Assembly: GCA_905480235.1 (NCBI GenBank)
Contig: CAJQPP010000022.1
Coordinates: forward strand, 1-41,435
DNA from: an uncultured Pirellulaceae bacterium
Lineage (GTDB): Bacteria; Planctomycetota; Planctomycetia; Pirellulales; Pirellulaceae
DNA: 41,435 nt
Direction: 5' to 3'
Of this stretch, positions 34,701 to 41,435 are shown one piece after another. Positions within the stretch are counted from its first letter, which is position 1. Every line of letters begins with the position of its first letter. The notes below the pieces were generated by a model. The model worked only from the letters and a program-made list of their open reading frames with translations, made no database searches and was not told where the DNA came from. Position numbers and translations under genes: made by a program.

Positions 34701-37156
34701 AGGATCAGGTCGCGGACCTTTTCGATCATCAAGTCGGATGCGAAATAACTGTTGATTTCGTTTACCGAATTCAGATTGCCGATCCTTGTGGCGATGCCTT
34801 TGAGGATGCGATCGGCAGCAGTTGCTAACGACGTCGCGCGGCGATTTCTGGATTCGACTAATTGCAGTTTCTTAGAGTCGAAAGCAGCGTAGATTTCGTC
34901 CCGTTTATCGGCTAGTTGTATTACAAACTCGTCAAATTCGGCGAATCGACCTTCCAGCTCTTCAACCTGTACCATCATTTTGGTGAGGTACTCGTCGCAG
35001 CGACCGGGGGTGTCGCAAACATCCAGATAATTTACGACTGCCTGAGAGAGGAGTTTAAGTTGAGAGCTGAATTCCGCTGCGCCTTCGGAAGACATCAACG
35101 ACTTGATTTTGTTTTTCAGTTGCGCGCGAGTTTTGTTTATTTGCGAATAAATCGCTGAGATTTCATCAATGATTTGTGTGCGTTGAGTGGCATCATCGAT
35201 TTTCAGATTGCTGACAATATCGATCAGCATCTCTAATTGGTTTGCTCCGTCACCAATTTCTGCATCTAATTTCTGGGCTTTCGCTACGGTTTCCAGCGAG
35301 TCGATCTGCGAACTCTGCTGGCTAACTCGATCGACGTAGGGCGCTAACGAATCAGCTTGAAGCAAGAATCTGACGCAGTCTTTGGACAGCTTTTCGGTTT
35401 GCTGTTTGAGCTCGTCTTCGAGTTGGTCAATGATCGTCAGATCGACATACTTTAAGTCGCGAAGAGTGATTACCTTTCCGCGACTGGAGCGGAGTTTGGA
35501 AAGGGCGTCGACATATTCGTCGATGGTACGCCAAACACTTCGCGTGGAGTCGGTGAGTACCTGTCGAACTTCCTTGCCGACGAGATTGGTTTGTTCCAGT
35601 GTGTTGTGTCGGATTCGCCGGACTTTTTCAAATTCGTCGACAGCGGCGTTGGCGGTGTCGCGAATGTCAGCAATGGTCTGACCAAGCTCAAATGCGCCCT
35701 CGTGATTAATCCAGAAATAAGAATCCAATACATCGTCGGTCTTTTGGACCAAGTCCACATAGATTTCAGAATAGGCTTCTTCGCGTTGGACGAGATTGAT
35801 GATTTCGTGACATTCGGACATGCCGCGAACGACATCCCGGTTGCCAATTTTGTAGAGGTAGGAATCGGATTGGTTATTGGCCGCAGTTTCGGCTTCCGTG
35901 AACGGGGTTTGCCAAATTTGAACGGCATGATGTTTTTGGGGGCTGACCTCTCCCCTGAAATAAATCACGTGACCGTTGGGGAAAATAGAATATCCATTAC
36001 AGTGGATGGGCGTCTCTACCTGCTGTTCAATCATGTTGTAAGGCAACAACACGTAAGTGCTTGATTTGACACTGTAAAACACAAACAGAAAGTCTTCGCC
36101 GTTGGGAGAAGTTATCCGTTTTTCAAACAGCAAGTCGGTCGACTCCGTGGGAAAGGTTTTGTTCTCACCGCTTTGCAAATAGTAGCCGTTGGAGAAGATC
36201 AGGCCGTGATCTTCGGGCAGCAAAATACATGCGCTGGCTAGAGAATCGAGGCGTGTGACGGTTTGTAGTTTCTCATTGAAAACAAAATATCGATAAGTGT
36301 CTTCTTTGAAGGGGCGAATTTTCAAGAGGATTAGATTGCCAATCGCTGCGTAAAAAATCTCCGCATCATCCAAAGTCTGATCGGGATCAGCGACCGGTTC
36401 CCGGTAGATTCCAAGACCGTCATTAGTATTGTCTTCAATCTTGATGGTTAGATCGCCGCCAACCGTTTCGACAAAAACCCGATCCTCGATAGAAATGTGA
36501 GGGTGTTGCCCGCTGCGGTGCAAGTCGCGATGCGTGCGTTTCCACTCAAATTCATATTGCGAGGGGAAAACCGCTTCATGATCGCTGCGATTATCGATGT
36601 ACTTGAGCTGGGTATCTTGCAGTTCCCACTTAAACGTCTTGATGTCGCGAGCCGATTCTCCGACCTGGAAAACCATGTAAAGATGGGGCCCAATTTGCTG
36701 AAACTTGGCGAATCTTGCGTTCTTGTAGTATTTGTAGAGCTGCCCGAAATCGTGTTCGAAATTGGGGTCGCTAATAAGATCCAGACTGTCGGCATGTAGT
36801 TTTTCGTTTTCGTCAATTCGGAAGACGGCAAACACATCCGCTGCGCGAGTTTCACTCTTTAACCCAATGGTAACGTTAAAGCCAAAGACAAACTGATTCC
36901 CAATCGGGATGAGATCCTGAGCGAGACAATTGTGGGTGGTGGAAATCCGGTCCGTGGACAGCAATTCCGTTGGGATGGATCCAAAAACCTCTCGCCGCTG
37001 GGCATTTAATTGCTCCAGCCGTGTTTTCAATTCCGTCGCGTAGGAGTCGAGGCGCCCACGAATGATTTCGTAGGTTCCTCTTTCCAGTCCGGAATTCTCA
37101 GCGGCCGCCGGGGCGCGGGAATCAGGAGTTGCTACCGGGTCGTTGGCATCGGACAT
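31739..37156 (-). CDS. DUF3686 AAA+ ATPase ('DNA repair ATPase' family), 1805 residues
   Basis: A giant protein with four regions. Residues about 20-440 match the DUF3686 N-terminal domain and look beta-rich (ACILLPEDHGLIFSNGYYLQ). Residues about 490-880 are mostly long coiled coils. A middle domain leads to an AAA+ module at about 1255-1440: Walker A SPPGYGKTT with K1290, Walker B VMIYLDDIQ with D1352/D1353, sensor-1-like VVMAGNPYTES, and ANRAD, a possible arginine finger. A second helical region (about 1440-1780) ends in a lysine/proline-rich tail of 18 residues. I chose the ATG at 37156 (MSDAND); the open frame runs 27 codons further. The 'DNA repair' label is inherited and unproven. It is encoded downstream of a flotillin and a YqiJ-like protein, pointing to a membrane-linked ATPase role. 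Confidence 0.88.
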   Translation of the reverse strand: MSDANDPVATPDSRAPAAAENSGLERGTYEIIRGRLDSYATELKTRLEQLNAQRREVFGSIPTELLSTDRISTTHNCLAQDLIPIGNQFVFGFNVTIGLKSETRAADVFAVFRIDENEKLHADSLDLISDPNFEHDFGQLYKYYKNARFAKFQQIGPHLYMVFQVGESARDIKTFKWELQDTQLKYIDNRSDHEAVFPSQYEFEWKRTHRDLHRSGQHPHISIEDRVFVETVGGDLTIKIEDNTNDGLGIYREPVADPDQTLDDAEIFYAAIGNLILLKIRPFKEDTYRYFVFNEKLQTVTRLDSLASACILLPEDHGLIFSNGYYLQSGENKTFPTESTDLLFEKRITSPNGEDFLFVFYSVKSSTYVLLPYNMIEQQVETPIHCNGYSIFPNGHVIYFRGEVSPQKHHAVQIWQTPFTEAETAANNQSDSYLYKIGNRDVVRGMSECHEIINLVQREEAYSEIYVDLVQKTDDVLDSYFWINHEGAFELGQTIADIRDTANAAVDEFEKVRRIRHNTLEQTNLVGKEVRQVLTDSTRSVWRTIDEYVDALSKLRSSRGKVITLRDLKYVDLTIIDQLEDELKQQTEKLSKDCVRFLLQADSLAPYVDRVSQQSSQIDSLETVAKAQKLDAEIGDGANQLEMLIDIVSNLKIDDATQRTQIIDEISAIYSQINKTRAQLKNKIKSLMSSEGAAEFSSQLKLLSQAVVNYLDVCDTPGRCDEYLTKMMVQVEELEGRFAEFDEFVIQLADKRDEIYAAFDSKKLQLVESRNRRATSLATAADRILKGIATRIGNLNSVNEINSYFASDLMIEKVRDLILQLQELEESVKVDDIQSRLKTTREDAVRQLQDKNELFVDGQNLIKLGKHQFTVNVQPLDLSAVVKDERMFFHLTGTNYFEEIESPAINAHREIWSQAIVSENRDVYRSEYLAFMMTQDAEVAKTIGDNAIANAKIALSFMSPRYSEGYIKGVHDHDAGLILQGHLHLREQLGLLKYGDFARAVATIFWCNLETQTAARTRLSAQIKSLGSAFQLFGNTEGRNRLVQSMTKEIEPLRQQLNLGNAGDSLQAAGYLFDEVSTEHSHAHANAIDLAKALQTYLKKEGLEKAFQQQLKALDSPLDRFQIVQQWLIGFANKSGAAQETPNAELGVIAESAGIIVDGSVTQRLALQGKTVVKIEKMLGDHPRVKDSVYQLEFNDFEKRLENFSTQKVDAFHKYHEVKHDALENRKSELRLEEFRPRVLTSFVRNKLINDVYLPLVGDNLAKQIGVAGEGKRTDLMGLLLLISPPGYGKTTLMEYIANRLGLTFMKINGPAIGHNVTSLDPGEAPNVSAREEVEKLNLALEMGDNVMIYLDDIQHCNPEFLQKFISLCDATRRIEGVFKGRSRTYDLRGRKVCVVMAGNPYTESGDKFQIPDMLANRADTYNLGDVIGDQADVFELSYLENCLTANATLANLNTRSRQDIYQIIDLASGNESANAKSIEGNFTVEEINEFVEVMKKLLRIRDVILRVNQEYIASAAQQDEYRTEPSFKLQGSYRDMNKMAERVVPIMNDDELDTLIISHYENQAQTLTTGAQANLLKFAELIGNMTPEEQQRWNDIKRTFKRNLLLGSAEGDDKVTQIIAQMTTFSEGLHEIRSALDVGIQKLTQEDDGEENVLETATLRQVGHAVEQLGQFNSTLQGIKNLLETSVENQERPAADPAASAAPLAAQKIQVINKVPQAFSNIIEAQFRILQTWLAPLLKLAESMPEVEGLVKATRLTEKQYKRMLSKFDDEEDDAEEEQIEKPQSTGKKKSTPPKKRAPRKKKS

Positions 37157-37236
37157 AGAAAAACGACGGAGTTGGGTTGAGGGAATTGAAAACAAGACAC
37201 GGGAACAATACTGCCGCATCGCACTTAAAGGCGACA

Positions 37237-37268
37237 CAGGATCAAAAAATATGATGCAGGATCAAAAA
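37237..37268 (-). repeat. 12-bp direct repeat upstream of the ATPase gene
   Basis: CAGGATCAAAAA occurs at 37237-37248 and again at 37257-37268, 20 bp apart (about two helical turns), some 80-110 nt before the ATPase ATG. It could bind a regulator in tandem or be a small duplication. Confidence 0.5.
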
Positions 37269-37326
37269 CGTGGCGGCATACAGCAACGAGAAAGAGGCGT
37301 GACCGGATGCACTGCCAACAGAAGGT

Positions 37327-37353
37327 AGGCTCGCTCCATCATCGAACGAGCCT
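37327..37353 (-). other. Intercistronic stem-loop between flotillin and ATPase genes
   Basis: AGGCTCG and CGAGCCT form a 7-bp stem with a 13-nt loop, 14 nt after the flotillin stop codon. No T tract follows on the minus strand, so it may be an attenuating or mRNA-processing structure inside the operon. Confidence 0.4.
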
Positions 37354-37367
37354 GCTCCCTGGATTAA

Positions 37368-39395
37368 TTAAGTGTTTGACTGGTTGGCCAATTTAAGCGT
37401 CGAGGCTTTTTTGTCTGCCAAGCCCAAGGATTTGGCCGCGCCCATCAGGTTTTCCAATTGGCCTAGGATATTAGAATCCGTGGTTTGACTCATGAATTGC
37501 CCCACTAATGCGGCAATACTGAGGTTCTTGATGTCGCCACTCGTCATGCCAAACATATCGACATAATGTTGCATTTGGCCTTTGAATTCATCGGGATCGC
37601 CGTTGAAAAAAGTGCGTTTAACATCGGTCAACGTGCGGCTGCCTTCAATCAAACGGTCCACTTGTTTCCCAGCCGTGATGGATTTCACGATGCTCTCGAA
37701 GAACTGGTTGTCGCCCCCGACAATATCGATGTTTGCCGATTTAAGGGACTCAGCAACCATCGCCGCTTGGGCTTCTGCAATTTCGCGTTGTGCGTCAATG
37801 GCCTGCAGTTCGACTTCTAGATCTTTGTTGAGTTGCAGTTTGTACTCTTCATGCTCACGCCCGACACCATCGAATAATTTCATGGCTTCGGCTTTCTGCG
37901 TGATGCCCTTGGCATCAGCAGAGAACTTCAGTTGCATAACGCTGGCTTCGGCTTCCCCTTCTTTTTCAATGGCGTCTGCCATGGCAACTTTGACCTGCGC
38001 TTCGCCGAGTCCGGTGGCGGCTGTCTCCGCTTGGGTTGCTTCGGCTAATGCCTTCTTGGCCTCGGTCTCTTTAAGGGAGGCTTCGCGATGGGCTTCGGCC
38101 TCAATGACAACCTTTTCGGCATGCAATTCGGCGGATTGTTTATCCGCTTTCGCTGCCTGAACTTCGCTTACTAATTGTTGTTGGGCAGTTTCTTCCGCAG
38201 CGGTCACGGCGACTCTCTTTTTACGATCAGCCGACGCGAATTCGCGGGTGTCTTTGATTTTTTCCTCTTCTTCAACAACTTCCCGTTCGACCATGACGCG
38301 TTGGCGGATGACCTCTTGGATATTTTTCTTCTCGATTTCGACGGCTTTTTCTTTTTCGATCTCGGCCAGGGTCACGACGCGTTCGCGTTCGGTGTATTCC
38401 AACCCACGATCCTTTTCAACGCGTTCGGTCTCCACCGCATCCGTGCGCTCTTTATTTTTAGCTGCCACGATGATTGACCGCATGCGGTTTTCGTCTGCGA
38501 TGGAAATCTCTTCGTCCGCCGTGATTCTCGCTGTCTCGCTTCTTTGTCGTTCCTGCTGCGCAACAATTTCTGCCTCGGCTCTTTGGCGAGACGTCACTTC
38601 TGAGATTTCGCGACCTTGTTTTTCTTCAGCTTCGGCCTGTTGCTTTTCAAGTTCTAGAATCGCTTCTCGAGCTTCGACATCCTGTTTGGTGATGGTCTTT
38701 TCTTTTTCCCGGCGAATGTAATTAGCGCGAACCTGTTCCTGGGCCGTCAGGTCGGTAATTTTCTTAATGCCCTCTGCATCCAAGACATTGTTGGGGTTGA
38801 GTTGTTCCAGCGGTGTCTGTTCCAGGTAATCGATTGCCGCATCATCAAGCACATATCCGTTCAGGTCACGCCCGATGGTCTTGAGGATTTCTTCGCGGAA
38901 ACGATCTCGTTCCGTATAAAGATCCACGAAATCAAATTGCTTACCCACTGTTTTTAGAGCTTCCGAAAACTTAGGCTCAAACAATTGGTTTAACGCTTCA
39001 TGATCAGATGCTCTATCACAACCCAGGAATTGTGCGACGGATACGACATCTTTCGCCTCTTTATTAACCCGTACAAAAAATGCGACCTTGATATCGGCAC
39101 GTAGATTATCGCAACAGATCAAACCATCCTCACCTGCTCGATCGATCTCAATCCGCTTCACCGAAATATCCATCAATTCTGCTTTGTGGAGAACTGGGAT
39201 GACGAACATACCGGTGAAGCTGACCTTCGTGCCGCCCACGCCGTTTCGGACGATCGCGGTACCTTGAGTTACCTTGCGCCAACAGCGGATGACGAGGATG
39301 CCCACACCAAGGACAAAGATGATTCCAATAACCACTAAAACGGTGCCAAGTCCGGCTAGAAAATCGTTTTGAGCCAATATAGACAGCAGGTTCAT
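37368..39395 (-). CDS. Flotillin-family SPFH/band 7 membrane protein (YqiK-like)
   Basis: The product has 675 residues. One N-terminal membrane segment (about 16-37) is followed by an SPFH/band 7 domain (about 40-220; GMFVIPVLHKAELMDISVKR, LRADIKVAFFVRVN). A long charged coiled coil (about 225-530) follows, rich in Glu, Ala, Lys and Arg with typical flotillin repeats such as ETEAKKALAEATQAE. A C-terminal globular part (about 545-675) follows. Flotillins oligomerise on the inner face of the membrane and organise lipid domains. The upstream OB-fold gene stops directly at this start (TAAATG), suggesting translational coupling and a YqiJ-YqiK type pair. The giant ATPase encoded downstream is the likely third partner. 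Plus-strand frames over the coiled coil are shadows. Confidence 0.93.
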   Translation of the reverse strand: MNLLSILAQNDFLAGLGTVLVVIGIIFVLGVGILVIRCWRKVTQGTAIVRNGVGGTKVSFTGMFVIPVLHKAELMDISVKRIEIDRAGEDGLICCDNLRADIKVAFFVRVNKEAKDVVSVAQFLGCDRASDHEALNQLFEPKFSEALKTVGKQFDFVDLYTERDRFREEILKTIGRDLNGYVLDDAAIDYLEQTPLEQLNPNNVLDAEGIKKITDLTAQEQVRANYIRREKEKTITKQDVEAREAILELEKQQAEAEEKQGREISEVTSRQRAEAEIVAQQERQRSETARITADEEISIADENRMRSIIVAAKNKERTDAVETERVEKDRGLEYTERERVVTLAEIEKEKAVEIEKKNIQEVIRQRVMVEREVVEEEEKIKDTREFASADRKKRVAVTAAEETAQQQLVSEVQAAKADKQSAELHAEKVVIEAEAHREASLKETEAKKALAEATQAETAATGLGEAQVKVAMADAIEKEGEAEASVMQLKFSADAKGITQKAEAMKLFDGVGREHEEYKLQLNKDLEVELQAIDAQREIAEAQAAMVAESLKSANIDIVGGDNQFFESIVKSITAGKQVDRLIEGSRTLTDVKRTFFNGDPDEFKGQMQHYVDMFGMTSGDIKNLSIAALVGQFMSQTTDSNILGQLENLMGAAKSLGLADKKASTLKLANQSNT

Positions 39396-40043
39396 TTATG
39401 TTTTCTCCGGTTTGATAGCTTGAACGATATACAGAGCGGTTTCAGGTTCGAATCGAATGACTTTGATCGGTTGATGCTGGGGAAGTCGTTGGCCATTGGC
39501 CGTAATAGCGTTCACAACGATGGGAGGCCCATCTTGTTCGATAGTGACGCGGCCAAATTCTCCGTTTAAGTAACTCGTCGAAACGACCCCTTGGCTGTTA
39601 ACGACTCGCGGGGCCTCCGTTTTTCGCATCTCACGAAATAGCGGCGACAATGGCCAAACGCAAAACTTGGTTAGCAGCAGGCTTACCAAGATATTGGGAA
39701 TCAGGTAATAGGCGGCTATCAACCACGTTGAATCTGGGTTGAGGTAATGGTTTGTGCACATCGTAGCGACCCAAAAAAATAGCACAAAAAAAGTGGCAAT
39801 GATGACGGCGGGCACCTCACCAAGATGGAAAAATGTCAGGACATCGCTAAAGATTGCGCCATCGATATGACCGTCAATACCGGCATCCAAATCCGCGTCA
39901 GCGTCGATGCCAATTTCTCCATCCAACCCATCAAATCCGAGTATTCCCAATATCATCATCGCCCAATAGAGCGTAGCGATCCCCAAAAGAACCGTTGCGA
40001 TCAAGTTGGGACCCCGGATGGTCTCGAGAAAAAAATCTGTCAT
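39396..40043 (-). CDS. YqiJ-like (DUF1449/OB-fold, NfeD-like) membrane protein
   Basis: The product has 215 residues. Three membrane segments lie at about 14-35, 80-98 and 107-130. A soluble OB-fold-like beta domain follows at about 142-210 (QGVVSTSYLNGEFGRVTIEQ). Between the first and second segments is a strongly acidic loop (38-61) with eight Asp and no basic residue except one His. Proteins of this type are partners of flotillins, as NfeD is for other SPFH proteins. A Shine-Dalgarno sequence AAGGT lies 7 nt before the ATG (40051-40055). It is the first gene of the operon OB-fold - flotillin - ATPase, and its stop abuts the flotillin start. Confidence 0.85.
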   Translation of the reverse strand: MTDFFLETIRGPNLIATVLLGIATLYWAMMILGILGFDGLDGEIGIDADADLDAGIDGHIDGAIFSDVLTFFHLGEVPAVIIATFFVLFFWVATMCTNHYLNPDSTWLIAAYYLIPNILVSLLLTKFCVWPLSPLFREMRKTEAPRVVNSQGVVSTSYLNGEFGRVTIEQDGPPIVVNAITANGQRLPQHQPIKVIRFEPETALYIVQAIKPEKT

Positions 40044-40071
40044 GAAAATTACCTTACGCGCAAATGGTTCA

Positions 40072-40095
40072 GTAGGGTCAACGTTGACTGCCTAC
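40072..40095 (-). promoter_or_regulatory. Palindromic candidate operator upstream of the YqiJ/flotillin/ATPase operon
   Basis: GTCAACGTTGAC (40077-40088) is a perfect 12-bp palindrome 33 nt before the first ATG. It is extended by GTAGG on one side and, after a 2-nt interruption, CCTAC on the other. A further TTGAC-type half-site (TTGACG on the minus strand, 40098-40103) follows at short distance. A transcription-factor site is plausible; no clear -10 element was found. Confidence 0.5.
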
Positions 40096-40161
40096 CCGTC
40101 AAAAAAATGGCGGCTACCCCAAAGCGAGTGGATGGGTGCAGGTCTCTCTCTCCTATCTAAT

Positions 40162-40350
40162 TTAGACAGTCGTGGAACCCGGTGCGCGTTTCTTTTGATA
40201 CCGCGCTCGGTAAAACCATGAGATTTCTCTCACGCCGCCTGATTTCCTAAAGCGTTGGATTTGCTCTTTGTCTGCCTTTAATTCGCAAGTGGTAGGGAAA
40301 TATTGGTGAAAATCTCTGGCAAATTCAATCTTACGCCCGCTAAGCACCAA
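40162..40350 (-). CDS. Doubtful small hypothetical ORF or gene remnant
   Basis: A 62-codon frame with a TTG start fills most of the gap between the GNAT gene and the YqiJ-like operon. Its composition looks protein-like (KIEFARDFHQYFPTTCEL, SWFYRARYQKK) and the frame stays open upstream into the GNAT gene, but there is no ATG start and no Shine-Dalgarno sequence. It could be a small gene, the end of a decayed gene, or chance. I do not recognise it. The rest of the 333-nt gap holds only the palindrome and ribosome binding site described for the operon. Confidence 0.25.
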   Translation of the reverse strand: MVLSGRKIEFARDFHQYFPTTCELKADKEQIQRFRKSGGVREISWFYRARYQKKRAPGSTTV

Positions 40351-40376
40351 GATTTTAGCGGTCCCGAGGCATCGCG

Positions 40377-40925
40377 TTAGGGGGACCCGGGGGTCAGGCC
40401 TTCTCCAGCCTGGCTGGTGTCAGCAGTATGAGTTAGTTCGTAAACCACAACTTCATGCCCCGCATACTGTGAGACTTTCCAGAAACGCATTCCCAATTTT
40501 TGCATAACGCGAATCGATCCTCTGTTATCTCTCATGGCCATAGCGATGATGCGTTGCAAGCCCAGAGTCTCAAAGCCGTAGCGGACGACGACTTGAGCGG
40601 CTTCCGTCGCATAGCCTTGACCCCAATCGCGTTGTATCAATCGATAACCGAGGTCCACTTCCTGTAAATCAGGAAGGAATTTGAGTCCCGAGAATCCCAT
40701 GAAATGGCCATCGGTTTTGTGGATGATTGCCATTCTACCGTAACCATATTTTTCATAATCGCTTAGGGTCGTCGTTTGGATGAGGTGCTTAACCGCTTCT
40801 ACTGTCGCATTGGATTCGCCAGGGATGAAACGAGTAACCCTGGGATCTTGATTCATGGCAAAGGCATCCTCTGCGTCCTCGAGACGAAAACGACGCAGGA
40901 GCAAACGCTTGGTCTCCAATAACAT
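40377..40925 (-). CDS. GNAT-family N-acetyltransferase (RimJ/RimL type)
   Basis: The product has 182 residues. The start LLETKRLLLRRF is the usual beginning of RimJ/RimL-type enzymes, and GGAG 7 nt before the ATG at 40925 (40933-40936) fixes it, although the frame is open 44 codons further. The acetyl-CoA site is seen as QRDWGQGYATEA near residue 106 (R/Q-x-x-G-x-G/A type), and the C-terminal NRGSIRVMQKLGMRF is typical of the family, in which the Asn-Ser pair faces the CoA. Such enzymes acetylate ribosomal protein N-termini, antibiotics or small amines; the acceptor is unknown. The last about 15 residues are an unstructured tail. It stands alone. Confidence 0.88.
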   Translation of the reverse strand: MLLETKRLLLRRFRLEDAEDAFAMNQDPRVTRFIPGESNATVEAVKHLIQTTTLSDYEKYGYGRMAIIHKTDGHFMGFSGLKFLPDLQEVDLGYRLIQRDWGQGYATEAAQVVVRYGFETLGLQRIIAMAMRDNRGSIRVMQKLGMRFWKVSQYAGHEVVVYELTHTADTSQAGEGLTPGSP

Positions 40926-41435
40926 GTTTATTCTCCGAGCGTTTTTCAAATGAAAGAAGTTAGCAACGCGTGTTCGGCTATCAGACATCGTAAGCATGCG
41001 GAAGGTTGACCATTCGAAAAATCTGATGCTTGAAATGCTTGTGCGCTGCTTCTGCACAAGGGATCCCAGGCGTTATGTTTTGCAGCGGTTGTTTGGGAAA
41101 GTTACCTCCGTTTGGTTGGCGATCCTGCAGCAACGAGGAAGCGATGCAGGGTGGGCAGCGCAGTTTGGCCGTTTCGACAGTAACATGATTCCAGTGGAAA
41201 CGAACTTTTCAATATATCGAGGCGGCGGAAGTTTTTAGCGACGGATATTCCTTCTGACGCGTGTTTACCCGGCCTTGGAGAGGCGTTGGGAGTTAATAAC
41301 TGCTTGATTTTAAGCGAGCGTTTGGAATAAGTGGGAAATCTAAACAAAAGCGATTTGTTATCAATTTTCAATTTCGGTAGAGATTGATGTTGACAAAGCA
41401 CTGACACCCTCTAACGTGGATAAGTACTTCAAAAG
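40926..41435 (+). other. Window end without a convincing gene
   Basis: The open frames here (40996-41238 plus, 41102-41407 minus) have no recognisable domain, no Shine-Dalgarno sequence and unnatural composition, so I treat them as noise. There is a 7-bp hairpin CTTGTGC/GCACAAG with a 9-nt loop at 41038-41060, without a T tract. A TTGACA at 41391-41396 could be the -35 of a promoter reading out of the window, but the matching -10 region is poor. Confidence 0.5.

Noticed and set aside
35591-36064. 157-codon plus-strand frame inside the ATPase gene
   Set aside because: Lies fully antisense to a conserved domain and has no recognisable motif.
31739-37156. SMC or RecN type DNA repair protein
   Set aside because: The coiled coils are not flanked by split Walker A and Walker B halves; both motifs sit together in one C-terminal AAA+ module.
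37582-38160. 192-codon plus-strand frame over the flotillin gene
   Set aside because: Same cause: an antisense frame of a charged coiled coil, with serine/alanine-rich nonsense and no ribosome binding site.
38248-38721. 157-codon serine-rich plus-strand frame over the flotillin gene
   Set aside because: It is the complement of the Glu/Ala-rich coiled-coil codons; composition is extreme and no domain is seen.
40996-41238. 80-codon plus-strand frame after the GNAT gene
   Set aside because: No domain or ribosome binding site; partly overlaps a hairpin and reads as noise.
41102-41407. 101-codon minus-strand frame at the window end
   Set aside because: No domain, no Shine-Dalgarno sequence, composition unlike the neighbouring proteins.

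Overview
The window looks like a chromosomal segment of a member of the Planctomycetota, probably Pirellulales-like. The evidence is the gene content: a DUF1501 protein paired with a PSCyt1/PSCyt2(DUF1549)/DUF1553 cytochrome protein, a secreted formylglycine sulfatase, M50-HlyD fusion proteins, Ser/Thr-kinase-like membrane proteins, and many small secreted or membrane proteins with no familiar counterpart. By eye the G+C is near 50%. Shine-Dalgarno sequences are often weak or absent. I see no rRNA, tRNA, CRISPR array, insertion sequence or prophage.

Layout. 1-2131: the 3' part of a multi-PDZ site-2 protease (RseP-like), then a stand-alone SpoU rRNA/tRNA methyltransferase. 2272-3990: a membrane-anchored protein with a Ser/Thr kinase fold but a destroyed catalytic site (pseudokinase). 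4004-6045 (minus): RNase Z and HemW in one operon. 6227-7687: an exported sulfatase closed by a clear rho-independent terminator. 7795-10527 (minus): an OPT-family oligopeptide/metal transporter followed by a small PDZ membrane protein. 10696-11097 (minus): a secreted protein with 20 cysteines in about 110 mature residues, with its own promoter, strong ribosome binding site and terminator.

11225-18896 (minus) is a four-gene module: a TolC-like outer-membrane protein with a long proline-rich N-terminus, a periplasmic HlyD adaptor, a GAF-HlyD transmembrane fusion, and a PqqD-like/M50 metallopeptidase/HlyD fusion. It has three adaptors and an outer-membrane channel but no ABC, RND or MFS pump, so the M50 protein may be its inner-membrane core. 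Divergent to it (19470-23507) are a hybrid histidine kinase (PAS, HisKA, HATPase, REC, HPt) and, 3 nt later, a REC-HD-GYP response regulator. Together they look like a phosphorelay ending in cyclic-di-GMP hydrolysis.

23569-30572 (minus) holds a zinc-ribbon membrane protein, an M32 carboxypeptidase, and the DUF1501 plus PSCyt/DUF1553 pair. 30838-31671 is a class I SAM methyltransferase. 31739-40043 (minus) is a membrane/AAA+ operon: a YqiJ-type OB-fold membrane protein, a YqiK-type flotillin, and a giant DUF3686 AAA+ ATPase usually labelled 'DNA repair ATPase'. A strong palindrome lies just upstream of it. The window ends with a GNAT acetyltransferase and about 500 nt without a convincing gene.

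The two best candidates for under-described systems are the pump-less TolC/HlyD/GAF-HlyD/M50-HlyD module and the YqiJ-YqiK-DUF3686 operon.
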